Of a stretch of DNA of 64,000 bases, positions 1 through 8,003 are shown piece after piece. The stretch comes from Verrucomicrobiia bacterium (GTDB lineage: Bacteria; Verrucomicrobiota; Verrucomicrobiia; JADLBR01; JAIBCM01). The notes beneath the pieces were generated by a model. The model saw only the letters and a list, made by a program, of their open reading frames with translations. It did no database searches and was not told the origin of the DNA. A program made the position numbers and the translations under genes. Numbering within the stretch: position 1 is the first letter of the stretch; each line of letters begins with the position of its first letter. The stretch is taken from assembly GCA_019694135.1 (NCBI GenBank), contig JAIBCM010000006.1, positions 1 to 64,000 of the forward strand, given 5' to 3'.

Positions 1-45
1 TGCCTTCTAAGCAGCGGGTCGATGGTTCGAATCCATCTGGGCGCG
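1..45 (+). tRNA. tRNA-Arg(TCT), 3' part
   Basis: Only the 3' part is in the window. The anticodon loop CTTCTAA at 4-10 carries anticodon TCT (6-8), flanked by the stem bases TGC and GCA. A T-arm follows with stem GATGG (21-25), loop TTCGAAT (26-32) and stem CCATC (33-37). The 3' acceptor strand is at 38-44 with discriminator G at 45. CCA is not encoded. The 5' half lies outside, so acceptor pairing cannot be checked. Confidence 0.9.
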
Positions 46-50
46 AACTA

Positions 51-96
51 AATTAAGAATTATGAAATTTTACTTCTTAATTTATAATTCTTAATT
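51..96. repeat. AT-rich inverted repeat between tRNA-Arg and hisF
   Basis: Two perfect 13-base arms (51-63, AATTAAGAATTAT, and 84-96) are separated by 20 bases. The unit TTAATTC recurs in the right arm. The stem has almost no G or C, so it is a poor candidate for an ordinary terminator. It may be tRNA-processing or 3'-end structure, or the remnant of a short repeat. No gene fits in the space before hisF. Confidence 0.6.
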
Positions 97-108
97 CTTA
101 ATTGCTGT

Positions 109-870
109 ATGTTAACCAAACGAATCATTCCTTGTCTGGATGTTAACCAAGGACGTGTCGTAAAAGGAATTAAATTTCTGGAATTGCGCGATGCGGGCGA
201 TCCTGTCGAAACTGCCAAAAAATATAACGATCAAGGCGCTGATGAACTCGTTTTTCTCGACATTACCGCTTCGCACGAACAACGCAAAACTATCCTACAT
301 GTTGTGGAACGAACCGCCGAAAAAGTTTTTATGCCGCTAACGGTTGGCGGTGGCATTCGAACTTTGGACGATATTCACGCTTTACTCCAAGCCGGAGCGG
401 ATAAAGTGAGCATTAACACCACCGCCATTCAAAATCCGCATTTTATCCAACAAGCTGCTGAGCGTTTCGGCAGCCAATGCATCGTCTTAGCGATGGATGC
501 AAAAAAAAATCCCAACAACAAAAGTTGGCAGGTTTATACTCATGGCGGTAGAAACGCCACAGGTTTAGACGCCGTTGCTTGGGCACAAAAAGGAGTTAAT
601 CTCGGAGCAGGCGAAATTTTATTAACCAGTATGGACGCCGACGGCACTAAAGAAGGTTATGATATTGCTTTAACTCGCGCTGTCTCCGAAGCGGTTCAGG
701 TGCCCATCATTGCAAGCGGTGGTGCGGGCAAGCTAGAACATTTTTACGATGTGCTCTCTGAAGGCAAAGCCGACGCCGTTTTAGCGGCAAGCCTTTTTCA
801 TTTCGGCCAATTCACTATCAAACAAGTTAAAGAATATCTTAAAGAAAAAAGTTTGCCCATTCGGCTATAA
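109..870 (+). CDS. hisF: Imidazole glycerol phosphate synthase, cyclase subunit HisF
   Basis: HisF is the cyclase half of the HisF-HisH complex. With ammonia from HisH it converts PRFAR to imidazole glycerol phosphate and AICAR in histidine synthesis, in the cytoplasm. At 253 residues it has the normal length for this (beta/alpha)8 barrel. The two catalytic aspartates fall at the canonical places, Asp11 (PCLDVNQG) and Asp130 (LAMDAKKN), and the phosphate-binding motif [11 protein letters not shown] is at 78-88. The ATG at 109 matches the family N-terminus [12 protein letters not shown]. hisH is not adjacent; hisC lies 36 kb away, so the his genes are dispersed. Confidence 0.97.
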   Translation: MLTKRIIPCLDVNQGRVVKGIKFLELRDAGDPVETAKKYNDQGADELVFLDITASHEQRKTILHVVERTAEKVFMPLTVGGGIRTLDDIHALLQAGADKVSINTTAIQNPHFIQQAAERFGSQCIVLAMDAKKNPNNKSWQVYTHGGRNATGLDAVAWAQKGVNLGAGEILLTSMDADGTKEGYDIALTRAVSEAVQVPIIASGGAGKLEHFYDVLSEGKADAVLAASLFHFGQFTIKQVKEYLKEKSLPIRL

Positions 871-993
871 AAATTATAGCGCATATTAATACCTCCGTGA
901 ATGAAATTTGTCATCACTATGTCGATCGTTTTTACAAAAAAATTACAATGAGCTCCTTGCTTCCAATAATCTCCAACATTAAATTAAAAGAAC

Positions 994-1491
994 ATGAAAT
1001 CTATTCTCTTAAGCTTTTTTATGCTGGCCTTTGCTTTATCTCGCGCTCAAGAAACAAGCAAAGATATTATTCCAAATGAAGCTTCTTACCTGGAAGCTTA
1101 TTACCTTGTTATCTTAGGCAATTATCGCGATTTTCATGAAGCCAATCGCCAGGCAAAAAATATGAGCAAAATTTCTCACACACCTTTTTCTCTAAGAAAC
1201 CATATTTACGATGAAAAAAGAGGGCTCATTTTACCCGACAATGATCCCGATGAAAGTTACGCTGGTGATTACCTTTTACGCCGAGACAATCTCGATTACG
1301 AAACCCACCAAGAATATCTCTCCATCGAAAAATCCGAGGCTTATCCCGGGCTTGCCCAGAGTCACTACATCATACTTGCTGGCATCTACAAAGATCGAGC
1401 CGATGCCCAAAAAAGTTTAAAATATTATCAGCCCATTACCTCAAAAGCTTACATCAAAAAAACAAAAATTTACATGGGTTGCATTCATTAA
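994..1491 (+). CDS. Secreted protein with a duplicated SPOR-like module
   Basis: No named family is recognised with certainty. The 165-residue product starts with a signal peptide (MKSILLSFFMLAFALSRAQ, cleavage likely after the Ala or Gln near residue 19). Two related stretches follow: YYLVILGNYRDFHEANRQAK near residue 36 and HYIILAGIYKDRADAQKSLK near residue 125. Each has the pattern hydrophobic strand, Gly-x-Tyr, then a helix beginning D-x-x-A, as in SPOR-like peptidoglycan-binding modules. The product ends in a Cys-containing tail, MGCIH. It is probably periplasmic or surface-associated. An overlapping 60-residue frame at 897-1079 is taken as a shadow. Confidence 0.75.
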   Translation: MKSILLSFFMLAFALSRAQETSKDIIPNEASYLEAYYLVILGNYRDFHEANRQAKNMSKISHTPFSLRNHIYDEKRGLILPDNDPDESYAGDYLLRRDNLDYETHQEYLSIEKSEAYPGLAQSHYIILAGIYKDRADAQKSLKYYQPITSKAYIKKTKIYMGCIH

Positions 1492-1502
1492 ATTTTCTTT
1501 CT

Positions 1503-2075
1503 TTATCGTTTTACTGACTTACGCCAACAATCCATCGTGTGATCATCCACCATCCCCACCGCCTGCATAAACGCATAACAAATCGTAGAACCTCGAAACT
1601 TAAAACCGCGCAAACCCATATCTTTGCTCATAGCATCCGAAATTGGGGAAGTGGACGGAATATTCTTTAGCATTTTCGGTTTATTAACAATCGTTTTACC
1701 ACCAACAAAACCCCATACATATTTATCGAACGATCCAAACTCCTTTTGAATTTTCATAAAACGTTTCGCATTGTTAATGGCCGCTTCAATTTTGAGTCGA
1801 TTCCGAATAATTCCCGCATCCTGCATCAAAGTTTTCACTTTATTTGCATTAAACTTCGCCACCTTCTTCACATCAAAATTCGCAAACGCCTTGCGAAAAT
1901 TTTCCCGCTTCTTCAACACCGTTAACCAACTCAATCCCGCCTGAAAACTTTCCAACACCAAAAACTCAAACAACTTCTTATCCTCATGCACCGCCCTCCC
2001 CCACTCCTCATCATGATATTTCACATAAATCGGCTCTTTCAAACACCATTGGCAGCGAGGTTTGTTTTGGGACAT
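1503..2075 (-). CDS. tag: DNA-3-methyladenine glycosylase I
   Basis: Tag removes 3-methyladenine from alkylated DNA, the first step of base-excision repair. The 190-residue length is typical. Zinc ligands of the HhH glycosylase Tag family are visible as Cys8 (CQWC), His21, His179 and Cys183 (DHTMDCW). The base-recognition residues Glu42 and Trp50 lie in LVLESFQAGLSW. The ATG at 2075 gives the family N-terminus. It is convergent with the secreted-protein gene before it and may share a transcript with the DUF5677-like gene upstream (17-base gap). Confidence 0.95.
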   Translation of the reverse strand: MSQNKPRCQWCLKEPIYVKYHDEEWGRAVHEDKKLFEFLVLESFQAGLSWLTVLKKRENFRKAFANFDVKKVAKFNANKVKTLMQDAGIIRNRLKIEAAINNAKRFMKIQKEFGSFDKYVWGFVGGKTIVNKPKMLKNIPSTSPISDAMSKDMGLRGFKFRGSTICYAFMQAVGMVDDHTMDCWRKSVKR

Positions 2076-2092
2076 GTTTTTAAAGAAAGTAA

Positions 2093-2782
2093 TTAAGTGT
2101 TCTCATCAAGTTTTGATAAACAATCAATTAAAGGTTCCAAATCCAATACTAATCCTAAAGAAATAAGAACCTGTAAAGCGCTAAGCACACAAGAAGCCAT
2201 GACTCCATTATCTTCCTTCTCAAAACACTTAAGATCACCAGTAGCTGCCCGAAATACCGCATGAGTGGTTTGACAATAGAAACGATAATAAGTTTCATAA
2301 TATGGTAAAATTCCTGCAATCTTTGCCATTTCCCATATTTTTAACTCTTTCTCTTCTAAATTATGCTCAGGAAATAGTTCCTTATAATTTGACTTGAATT
2401 GATCCCATTCTTTTTTCTCATTCGCATCGTAATCGTCACCTTTTCTAATTGCTATAGGACGCAATAACTTGCTGTCTTCTAATCGTTCAGTATAAGCAAT
2501 TCTAAAAAGTAATTCAGGTTTGTTTAAGACTGCCCGTAGTTTGAACATCATTTCAAGACATAGTCGAATAAGTTGTTGCGAAGCCTCAAACTTTCGGCTT
2601 TCTCTTAAAGAAATATATCCTTCTGTTATCTTATTAAGATAGGAAGCATTAAAAAAGTAAAAGGCATCTTTCAAGCCATTGCTTTCTTTTTTGCCTAAAG
2701 AGTTAATCGCATTATTAAGCTCTACATGCATATCGTAAAGGAGTGCAAATGACCTCTTTTCTAAATCGTTTACCATAGCCAT
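2093..2782 (-). CDS. DUF5677-like helical protein
   Basis: The 229-residue product is all-helical, has no signal peptide and is rich in charged residues. The central stretch ASQQLIRLCLEMMFKLRAVL and the later YRFYCQTTHAVFRA resemble the conserved Arg/Glu helix and the Tyr-x-x-His helix of DUF5677 proteins, whose function is unknown. The assignment rests on that pattern only. The gene is followed by tag and diverges from a toxin-antitoxin pair, which is a typical accessory setting. The start MAMVNDLEKR has an alternative Met at codon 3. Confidence 0.6.
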   Translation of the reverse strand: MAMVNDLEKRSFALLYDMHVELNNAINSLGKKESNGLKDAFYFFNASYLNKITEGYISLRESRKFEASQQLIRLCLEMMFKLRAVLNKPELLFRIAYTERLEDSKLLRPIAIRKGDDYDANEKKEWDQFKSNYKELFPEHNLEEKELKIWEMAKIAGILPYYETYYRFYCQTTHAVFRAATGDLKCFEKEDNGVMASCVLSALQVLISLGLVLDLEPLIDCLSKLDENT

Positions 2783-2844
2783 TATTAAATAATTTTATCT
2801 TAATCCAATCTTGAATTCAACCATCACAAATGCTATTTTGGTTT

Positions 2845-3045
2845 ATGAGCACAATCCAAGAACTCGAATCTGCTGTTACACGTTTATCGCCTACGCAATA
2901 CAATGAATTTCGTCATTGGTTAAAGGAATATGATAATAAGCTGTGGGATAAAGAAATGAAGGAAGATGCAGAATCAGGACGGTTAGACGCTCTTGCCGCT
3001 GAAGCTTTGGACGATCTCAAAAAGGGACGTTGCACCGATTTGTGA
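2845..3045 (+). CDS. Putative antitoxin of a type II toxin-antitoxin pair
   Basis: This small acidic protein (66 residues from the ATG at 2845; an in-frame ATG at 2830 would add MLFWF) begins MSTIQELESAVTRLSPTQY. This N-terminus of a helix plus SP-x-E/Y-x-F-R-x-W is common in short antitoxins encoded before RelE-like toxins. The C-terminus, DALAAEALDDLKKGR, fits a toxin-wrapping tail. Its stop overlaps the start of the next gene, so translation is probably coupled. The antitoxin is expected to bind and neutralise that toxin and to repress the operon. No separate DNA-binding motif is obvious. Confidence 0.7.
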   Translation: MSTIQELESAVTRLSPTQYNEFRHWLKEYDNKLWDKEMKEDAESGRLDALAAEALDDLKKGRCTDL

Positions 3046-3314
3046 ATCACAAAGCCTCTCAAAAATTCTGGAAACATTATTACGAACTTTCAGAGGAAAT
3101 TCAGAAGCTTGCAAACAAAGCATTCTCACTATTAAAAGAAAATTCACAGCATCCTTCCTTATATTTTAAAAAGCTTGGCAGCTTGGATTACTGGTCAGTT
3201 CGTATTAACGAAGATTATCGCGCTTTAGCTGTAAAACAGGGTGATACCTTTGCTTGGTTTTGGATCGGCCCACACGACCAATACAGTCGCAAAATCAGAA
3301 AAAATAAAAACTAA
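3042..3314 (+). CDS. RelE/ParE-superfamily toxin
   Basis: The predicted product (about 90 residues) has the RelE/ParE pattern. An N-terminal FWKHYYELSEEIQKLANKAF helix pair is followed by strands containing FKKLG, WSVRINEDYRALAV and WFWIGPHDQYSR. RelE-type members cleave mRNA at the ribosome, while ParE members poison gyrase; the sequence does not decide which. The GTG at 3042 overlaps the antitoxin stop (GTGA), and VNHKASQKFW matches the family N-terminus. An in-frame TTG at 3030 would add four residues. Confidence 0.8.
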   Translation: MNHKASQKFWKHYYELSEEIQKLANKAFSLLKENSQHPSLYFKKLGSLDYWSVRINEDYRALAVKQGDTFAWFWIGPHDQYSRKIRKNKN

Positions 3315-3634
3315 TATTTATCCTTAATTTGATCGGGCGATTTTCCAAAAAGCCTTTGCAACCCAGCGCTCGCTTCTACACCATAAAACACCGCGCCCAC
3401 CGGAACGCGCCCCTCCACCGCAGCCACAACCGCTCCTAAACCTGCTCCTCCAAATCCTCCGCACAACTCAATAATTTCCACCCCCTCATCGACTAGCTTC
3501 CTTGCTATCGCTGGTCCATGAGAAACATCAGTAACTCCCACACAAACCATTTCGCCAATGGTGTCGATACGTTGTTTTTCAGAAGGATTATCCAGAGTAT
3601 AAATAAAACCCCATTTCATGGAATTATACTCCAA
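3311..3634 (-). CDS. DUF6506 family protein
   Basis: This short cytoplasmic protein (107 residues; the ATG at 3619, giving MKWGFIY, is the more likely start) matches my memory of DUF6506. It has an N-terminal strand WGFIYTLDNPSEKQR, a helix ending KLVDEGVEIIELCGGFGGAG, and the hallmark GRVPVGAVFYGVE. The function is unknown. The Gly-rich ELCGGFG stretch and the Val-Pro-Val-Gly strand suggest a small alpha/beta fold. It converges on the toxin gene and overlaps it by 4 bases. Confidence 0.75.
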   Translation of the reverse strand: MEYNSMKWGFIYTLDNPSEKQRIDTIGEMVCVGVTDVSHGPAIARKLVDEGVEIIELCGGFGGAGLGAVVAAVEGRVPVGAVFYGVEASAGLQRLFGKSPDQIKDKY

Positions 3635-3685
3635 AATTCCATCATTTCATTCAAGCCAGAACTGCAACCATAAAATATCAGCAGG

Positions 3686-3868
3686 TTAATCCTTATCCCC
3701 CGCTTTATCGATTGACTCACCCACCTTTTCCATGGGTCCATCTTCATCGAAAGCGTCGTCAATCGATGCCCCCGCTTTTTCCATAGGCCCTTTTTTATGA
3801 GCGCATCCTGAAAAAGTAAGATTTCCTAAGACTAAAGCCGAAAAAAGATATAAAAGTATTTTTTTCAT
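3686..3868 (-). CDS. Small lipoprotein with a duplicated GPMEKAG motif
   Basis: The 60-residue product has a lipoprotein signal (hydrophobic stretch LLYLFSALVLGNLTFSGC, lipidated Cys near 21). The mature part is 40 residues and consists of two copies of GPMEKxGxSID followed by an acidic tail. The motif recalls entericidin-like and other tiny envelope lipoproteins with GPxEKAGxxIDDA, but no function can be assigned. The gene is followed upstream by a second small lipoprotein on the same strand with a similar FTGCAH/FSGCAH lipobox, so the two are probably paralogues. Confidence 0.7.
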   Translation of the reverse strand: MKKILLYLFSALVLGNLTFSGCAHKKGPMEKAGASIDDAFDEDGPMEKVGESIDKAGDKD

Positions 3869-3910
3869 AATTTTTATTTTACCTGTTTTCTTTAATTAGT
3901 TTGATAATTA

Positions 3911-4087
3911 TTAGTTACTTTCAACACTATCTATTGCACGCACTGATTTTTCCGCAGGCGCGACGTTTTCAAAGGAATCCTCATAAGTCGCACCTCCTTT
4001 ATCTACAGCTTTTTCCCTATGTGCACATCCAGTAAAAGATAAACTGATCACAACAATAATAAAACAAATAGCAATAATATCTTTCAT
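3911..4087 (-). CDS. Second tiny lipoprotein, paralogous lipobox
   Basis: Reading the minus strand from the ATG at 4087 gives a 58-residue product. It opens MKDIIAICFIIVVISLSFTG and then has CAHREKAVDKGGATYEDSF, ending in SVESN. The lipobox SFTGCAH closely matches SGCAH of the neighbour 43 bases downstream, and the mature part is short and charged. The GPMEKAG repeat of the neighbour is absent, although KAVDKGGATYEDSF is a faint echo of it. The role is unknown and probably in the envelope. The remaining 132 bases to the next gene hold no evident feature. Confidence 0.6.
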   Translation of the reverse strand: MKDIIAICFIIVVISLSFTGCAHREKAVDKGGATYEDSFENVAPAEKSVRAIDSVESN

Positions 4088-4219
4088 AGTTTTTCCTATT
4101 TCCTTTTAATGTTATGTTTAGTTTTAATTATTTATTTACAAAGTAAGCTGAAACTAAACACTGTCAAAAAACGGAGATTCGGACTTGTCAGTTTCGCTTG
4201 TTAAGGAATAGTTAATAAG

Positions 4220-6055
4220 ATGCCCGTAATTACCAATATTGCTGCTTATCAATTCGCGACGCTGGCGGATTTGAAACCGTTGCGCGAACGTTTATTGGCG
4301 CAATGCAAAGCGTGGAAACTGAAAGGCACCATTTTACTTAGTCCAGAAGGCATTAACCTTTTTGTCGCTGGCGAAAAAATGCCGATTGAACAACTCCTAA
4401 CTCTTTTGCGCGCCATTCCCGGCTTAGAAAAATTAACGCCAAAATATAGTGAGAGTGATCATCAACCTTTCACACGTATGCTCGTTCGCCTTAAAAAAGA
4501 AATCATCGCCTTTGGAGTCCAAAGCATCAATCCAGCACAACATACTTCCCCAAAACTTTCTGCTCAGACACTGAAACAATGGCTCGATGAAGGAAAACCG
4601 ATCACCCTCCTCGACACCCGCAACGATTATGAAGTAAAATTGGGCACATTCAAAGGCGCGCGTTCTCTTGACCTTGATCATTTCAGAAATTTTCCTCAAG
4701 CGGTTCAAAAATCGCTCACCGATTTAAAAAATGATAAAGAACAAAAGCCTATTGTCATGTTTTGCACAGGTGGGATCCGTTGTGAAAAAGCAGGCGCTTT
4801 CATGGAACGCGAAGGCTTTTCCAATATTTATCAACTCGACGGCGGCATCTTAAAATATTTTGAAGAATGTGGCGGTGAACATTATGAAGGCGAATGTTTT
4901 GTCTTCGATCAACGCGTGGGCGTAGACCCCGCGCTGCGCGAAACTGAATCGATACAATGCTACGTTTGCCAAGCACCGCTTAATCCTAACGATCAAAAAG
5001 ATGAACGTTTTATTCCTGGCAAATCGTGTCCTTATTGTTTTGCTGCAACTCAGGAACAAAAAACCAAAGTGCTTGCAAAACGTCATGAAGCCATTCGTCA
5101 CGCAACTACACCTCTCCCTGGCAGCCAACCTTACGAAAATCATCGTCCACTCATGATTTCATCGGCTCATGATGGAAAAACACTTCTCGACTGCTATTGC
5201 GATATTTTCTCGCACATTTCGCGAGAAGAATGGTCGCAACGTTTTACAAAAAATCTTTTTCAAAATGAAAACGGCTATCTCGTCACCTCTAATCACGTAG
5301 TAAAAACAGGCGAAAAATATATCCAAATTTTCCCTGAAAATACAGAACCTGACATCAATCCCAACATCGAAATTCTTCATGAAGACGAAGCGATTCTGGT
5401 AATTAATAAACCTGCGCCTTTACCCGTTCATCCTAGCGGTCGCTTCAACCGCAACACGTTGCAATACATTTTGCATCAAGCTTACGCGCCACAAAAACCG
5501 CAACCCGCTCATCGCCTCGACGCCAACACAACTGGGCTTATCGTTTGCACGCGCACACGACATTTTGCCAAATTATTGCAGCCTCAATTCGAACGTGGCA
5601 AAGTGGAAAAAACTTATCTCGCGCGTGTTCAAGGCCAACCTGCTAAAGAATTTTTCATTTGCGAGGCGCCTATTAGCTTCGAACCGACTCAGCTTGGCGC
5701 CAGAATAATTGATGAATCACATGGTCTGCCCGCTCGCACTGAATTCAAGGTTCTGCAGCGCTTTCCAAACAAAACCACACTCATCGAAGTTAAGCCCATC
5801 ACCGGTCGAACGAATCAGATTCGTCTACATCTGTGGCACATGGGTTTTCCCATTTGTGGCGATCCCACTTACCTTCCCAACCAAAAATTAGGCGAAATTC
5901 AAACTTTGACCATTAACGATCCTCCGCTCTGCCTCCATGCTTGGAAAATAAGTTTTAATCATCCACTCCATAACAACCGCGTTGTTTTCGAAACCCCACT
6001 ACCTAATTGGCCCAGTCGAATTTCAAATTGCGTCATGGAAATAAATTTTCAATAA
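4220..6055 (+). CDS. Fusion of TrhO-type tRNA uridine hydroxylase and RluA-type pseudouridine synthase
   Basis: The 611-residue product joins two RNA-modifying enzymes. Residues 1-290 form a TrhO/YceA protein: an N-terminal ferredoxin-like domain (GTILLSPEGINLF, 36-48), a rhodanese domain with catalytic Cys182 in FCTGGIRCEK, and a Cys4 cluster (Cys247, Cys250, Cys270, Cys273). TrhO makes 5-hydroxyuridine at tRNA position 34. Residues 305-375 resemble the S4-like domain of RluA enzymes. Residues 383-600 form the pseudouridine synthase, with catalytic Asp434 in AHRLDANTTGL and the motif PITGRTNQIRLHL. Both active sites look intact, so the protein is probably bifunctional. The RNA target of the second half cannot be read from sequence. 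Confidence 0.93.
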   Translation: MPVITNIAAYQFATLADLKPLRERLLAQCKAWKLKGTILLSPEGINLFVAGEKMPIEQLLTLLRAIPGLEKLTPKYSESDHQPFTRMLVRLKKEIIAFGVQSINPAQHTSPKLSAQTLKQWLDEGKPITLLDTRNDYEVKLGTFKGARSLDLDHFRNFPQAVQKSLTDLKNDKEQKPIVMFCTGGIRCEKAGAFMEREGFSNIYQLDGGILKYFEECGGEHYEGECFVFDQRVGVDPALRETESIQCYVCQAPLNPNDQKDERFIPGKSCPYCFAATQEQKTKVLAKRHEAIRHATTPLPGSQPYENHRPLMISSAHDGKTLLDCYCDIFSHISREEWSQRFTKNLFQNENGYLVTSNHVVKTGEKYIQIFPENTEPDINPNIEILHEDEAILVINKPAPLPVHPSGRFNRNTLQYILHQAYAPQKPQPAHRLDANTTGLIVCTRTRHFAKLLQPQFERGKVEKTYLARVQGQPAKEFFICEAPISFEPTQLGARIIDESHGLPARTEFKVLQRFPNKTTLIEVKPITGRTNQIRLHLWHMGFPICGDPTYLPNQKLGEIQTLTINDPPLCLHAWKISFNHPLHNNRVVFETPLPNWPSRISNCVMEINFQ

Positions 6056-6095
6056 TCAGAATTGTTTTTCTAAAAAATAAATTCATATTTTTCAT

Positions 6096-6488
6096 ATGAA
6101 ATCTCGTCTTTTACTCTCACTTCTTCTATTATGTGGTTGCGCTTCCAATGGAGGAGGTCGTCACGGCTCCGATTCATCCATCGCTTGGGATTTACGTAAA
6201 CCCACTCGTTACGCTCCGAATGGACAAGTTTTTCTCAATGTGAATGGCGAGAGCTACCAAATCATTTCTCGAGCCACGGCGCGCTATCGACAATTAGCGC
6301 CTCAGGAATTTCAGAGCTTTGATATTCCTTCCGATGCCATCACTGCCGTATCATCTTGGTATGCAAATGGGGGCGACATCCTTTTTGTCGTAGAAAAATC
6401 TCACCAACTTGAAGTGTTCCGTCGCGAAAAGAATAATCGCCCAAGCAATTATTATGTCTTAGAAAAAGTTTCCACAATTCCTCTTTAA
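6096..6488 (+). CDS. Small lipoprotein of unknown function
   Basis: The 130-residue product starts with a lipoprotein signal (LLLSLLLLCGC, lipidated Cys at 15) and a Gly/Ser linker. A compact beta-rich domain follows with VFLNVNGESYQIISRATARYRQ near residue 50 and an Asp/Gly-rich turn ANGGDILFVVEKSHQLEVF near 97. No family is recognised. It lies 41 bases after the TrhO-RluA fusion and 63 bases before a membrane glycosyltransferase, so it may share their transcript. The envelope location is inferred from the lipobox. Confidence 0.7.
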   Translation: MKSRLLLSLLLLCGCASNGGGRHGSDSSIAWDLRKPTRYAPNGQVFLNVNGESYQIISRATARYRQLAPQEFQSFDIPSDAITAVSSWYANGGDILFVVEKSHQLEVFRREKNNRPSNYYVLEKVSTIPL

Positions 6489-6551
6489 TCACTCCTTTAT
6501 CCAAAAAATTAGCTGGGCATTTGTGAAGATTCTTTTCAAAAAGAGATCAGC

Positions 6552-8000
6552 ATGAAAACGCTTCTTGCCAAACGCGTAGAGATAGCTCTTTGGATTCTAT
6601 TCTTAGGATGCGCCCTAGCCGTGCGTTATTATTTGATTCATTTTTTTCCAGTTTATATTTGGTCTAAGGATTCGAGCTCGTATGTCGACACGGCTTTTCA
6701 ATGGATTCACACTGGTGTTTGGGAAACCGATATTCGTCGCGGCCCTATTTACTCTCTTTTTATCGGATTAATTCTAAAAATAGCTCCCAACCTTTCCGCC
6801 ATCATGATTGCGCAACATATCTTAGGCGCCATCGCGATTATTTTAGCTGTTGCCTTATTTTGCCGACTTTATCCAAGCGACACACGATGGATCATTCTTC
6901 TTTGCGGCGCAGCTTACGGACTCTACGAGTTGCCACTTTATTTAGAGCATCTCATTCGCAACGAAACATTATTACTTATTTTTGCTACTGGAGCATTAGG
7001 AGCTTGGGCTATGGCGCTTCATTCTACTCATCCTTCACGCTGGCTTTTAATAAGCGGATTAAGCGCCGGCTTACTCACACTTACAAAAAATATTTTTTTA
7101 CCCTTTCCTTTTTTAGTCATCACCGTGTTATTTTATTTGCATTTTAAAAATAAACGCACTCTCGTATTGTCCACATTCGCCTTTATCGGCTCATTTCTAT
7201 TGCCCTACCTCGCAGTTTACCTTCAACATTCCTCAGCTCCCGATAAAACCGAGCGTTCTTCTTATGCCGGAGTTCAATTCTACGGACGTGTTGCGCAATG
7301 GACTTATCTCGAAGGGGGTCTTTACCCTGAAATTAAAACTTTGATTCATGAACCGGTGGAAACTTATCGCAAATTTAAAAAGCCGGATAATAACGTGGTC
7401 ATTAAAAAACTTATCGTGCCCGTGATCGAGGAGCATCTCAAAACCCAAGGAAAAGGTTTTTCAGAAGTCGATCGCATCTGTCGCAATCTCGCTTTTGAAG
7501 CGATTCGTAAAAATCCCGGACTCTTTACCAAACAAGTCTTGAACGATCTTTATAAACTGCATTTTCGTTGTGGCTACCAAAGTCGATTATTAAAAACGAA
7601 CGATCTTCGTGATCTGATTGATGATATGGAACAAATTTCACGTCCAGATCCTATGATGCATTACAACACCGTCATGCAAACCTTGCACAATAAAGTGGAA
7701 GCTAACAATTTTTCTGGCTATTACCGTTTCATTAAAATGTCTTGGCTTTTTGAAATTTTTCCGCCTGCATTCCTTACCACGTTGTTGTTGCCGCTTTTGT
7801 TTTTTTTCGATCGAACACCCATGCGCCTTTTTTGGTTAACCGTTGCAGGCGTTTGGTTTTTTAATATTATCCTTCTTGCCACTGTGGGACGACCTCTCAA
7901 TCGCTACTTCGTGCCCCTCGCCCCTCTTATGTTTTGGACGCTGACCGGTACCCTAATCTGGCTCTGGCAACAACGTTTTCGCTTTCAAAAATCAGTATGA
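6552..8000 (+). CDS. GT39/ArnT-like integral membrane glycosyltransferase
   Basis: The 482-residue protein has about 10-12 predicted membrane segments. The first ends at about residue 30, and the loop after it carries SKDSSSYVDTAFQWIHTG, where the acidic residue matches the catalytic Asp of GT-C enzymes of the PMT/ArnT type. RRGPIYSLFIGLIL and IRNETLLLIFATGALGAW are further family-like motifs. A soluble insert of about 150 residues (roughly 225-375) separates the two membrane blocks. Such enzymes move a sugar from a polyprenyl-phosphate carrier to a lipid or protein acceptor outside the membrane. The GT4 gene follows after 3 bases, so the pair is surely an operon. Donor and acceptor are unknown. 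Confidence 0.8.
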   Translation: MKTLLAKRVEIALWILFLGCALAVRYYLIHFFPVYIWSKDSSSYVDTAFQWIHTGVWETDIRRGPIYSLFIGLILKIAPNLSAIMIAQHILGAIAIILAVALFCRLYPSDTRWIILLCGAAYGLYELPLYLEHLIRNETLLLIFATGALGAWAMALHSTHPSRWLLISGLSAGLLTLTKNIFLPFPFLVITVLFYLHFKNKRTLVLSTFAFIGSFLLPYLAVYLQHSSAPDKTERSSYAGVQFYGRVAQWTYLEGGLYPEIKTLIHEPVETYRKFKKPDNNVVIKKLIVPVIEEHLKTQGKGFSEVDRICRNLAFEAIRKNPGLFTKQVLNDLYKLHFRCGYQSRLLKTNDLRDLIDDMEQISRPDPMMHYNTVMQTLHNKVEANNFSGYYRFIKMSWLFEIFPPAFLTTLLLPLLFFFDRTPMRLFWLTVAGVWFFNIILLATVGRPLNRYFVPLAPLMFWTLTGTLIWLWQQRFRFQKSV

Positions 8001-8003
8001 TTT

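Noticed and set aside
1-108. tRNA-Arg 3' end as an attachment site of an integrated element
   Set aside because: No integrase follows and no second copy of the tRNA end was seen in the window; hisF, a core gene, comes next.
897-1079. A 60-residue reading frame after hisF
   Set aside because: It overlaps the signal-peptide gene at 994 in another frame, has no family features and no ribosome site.
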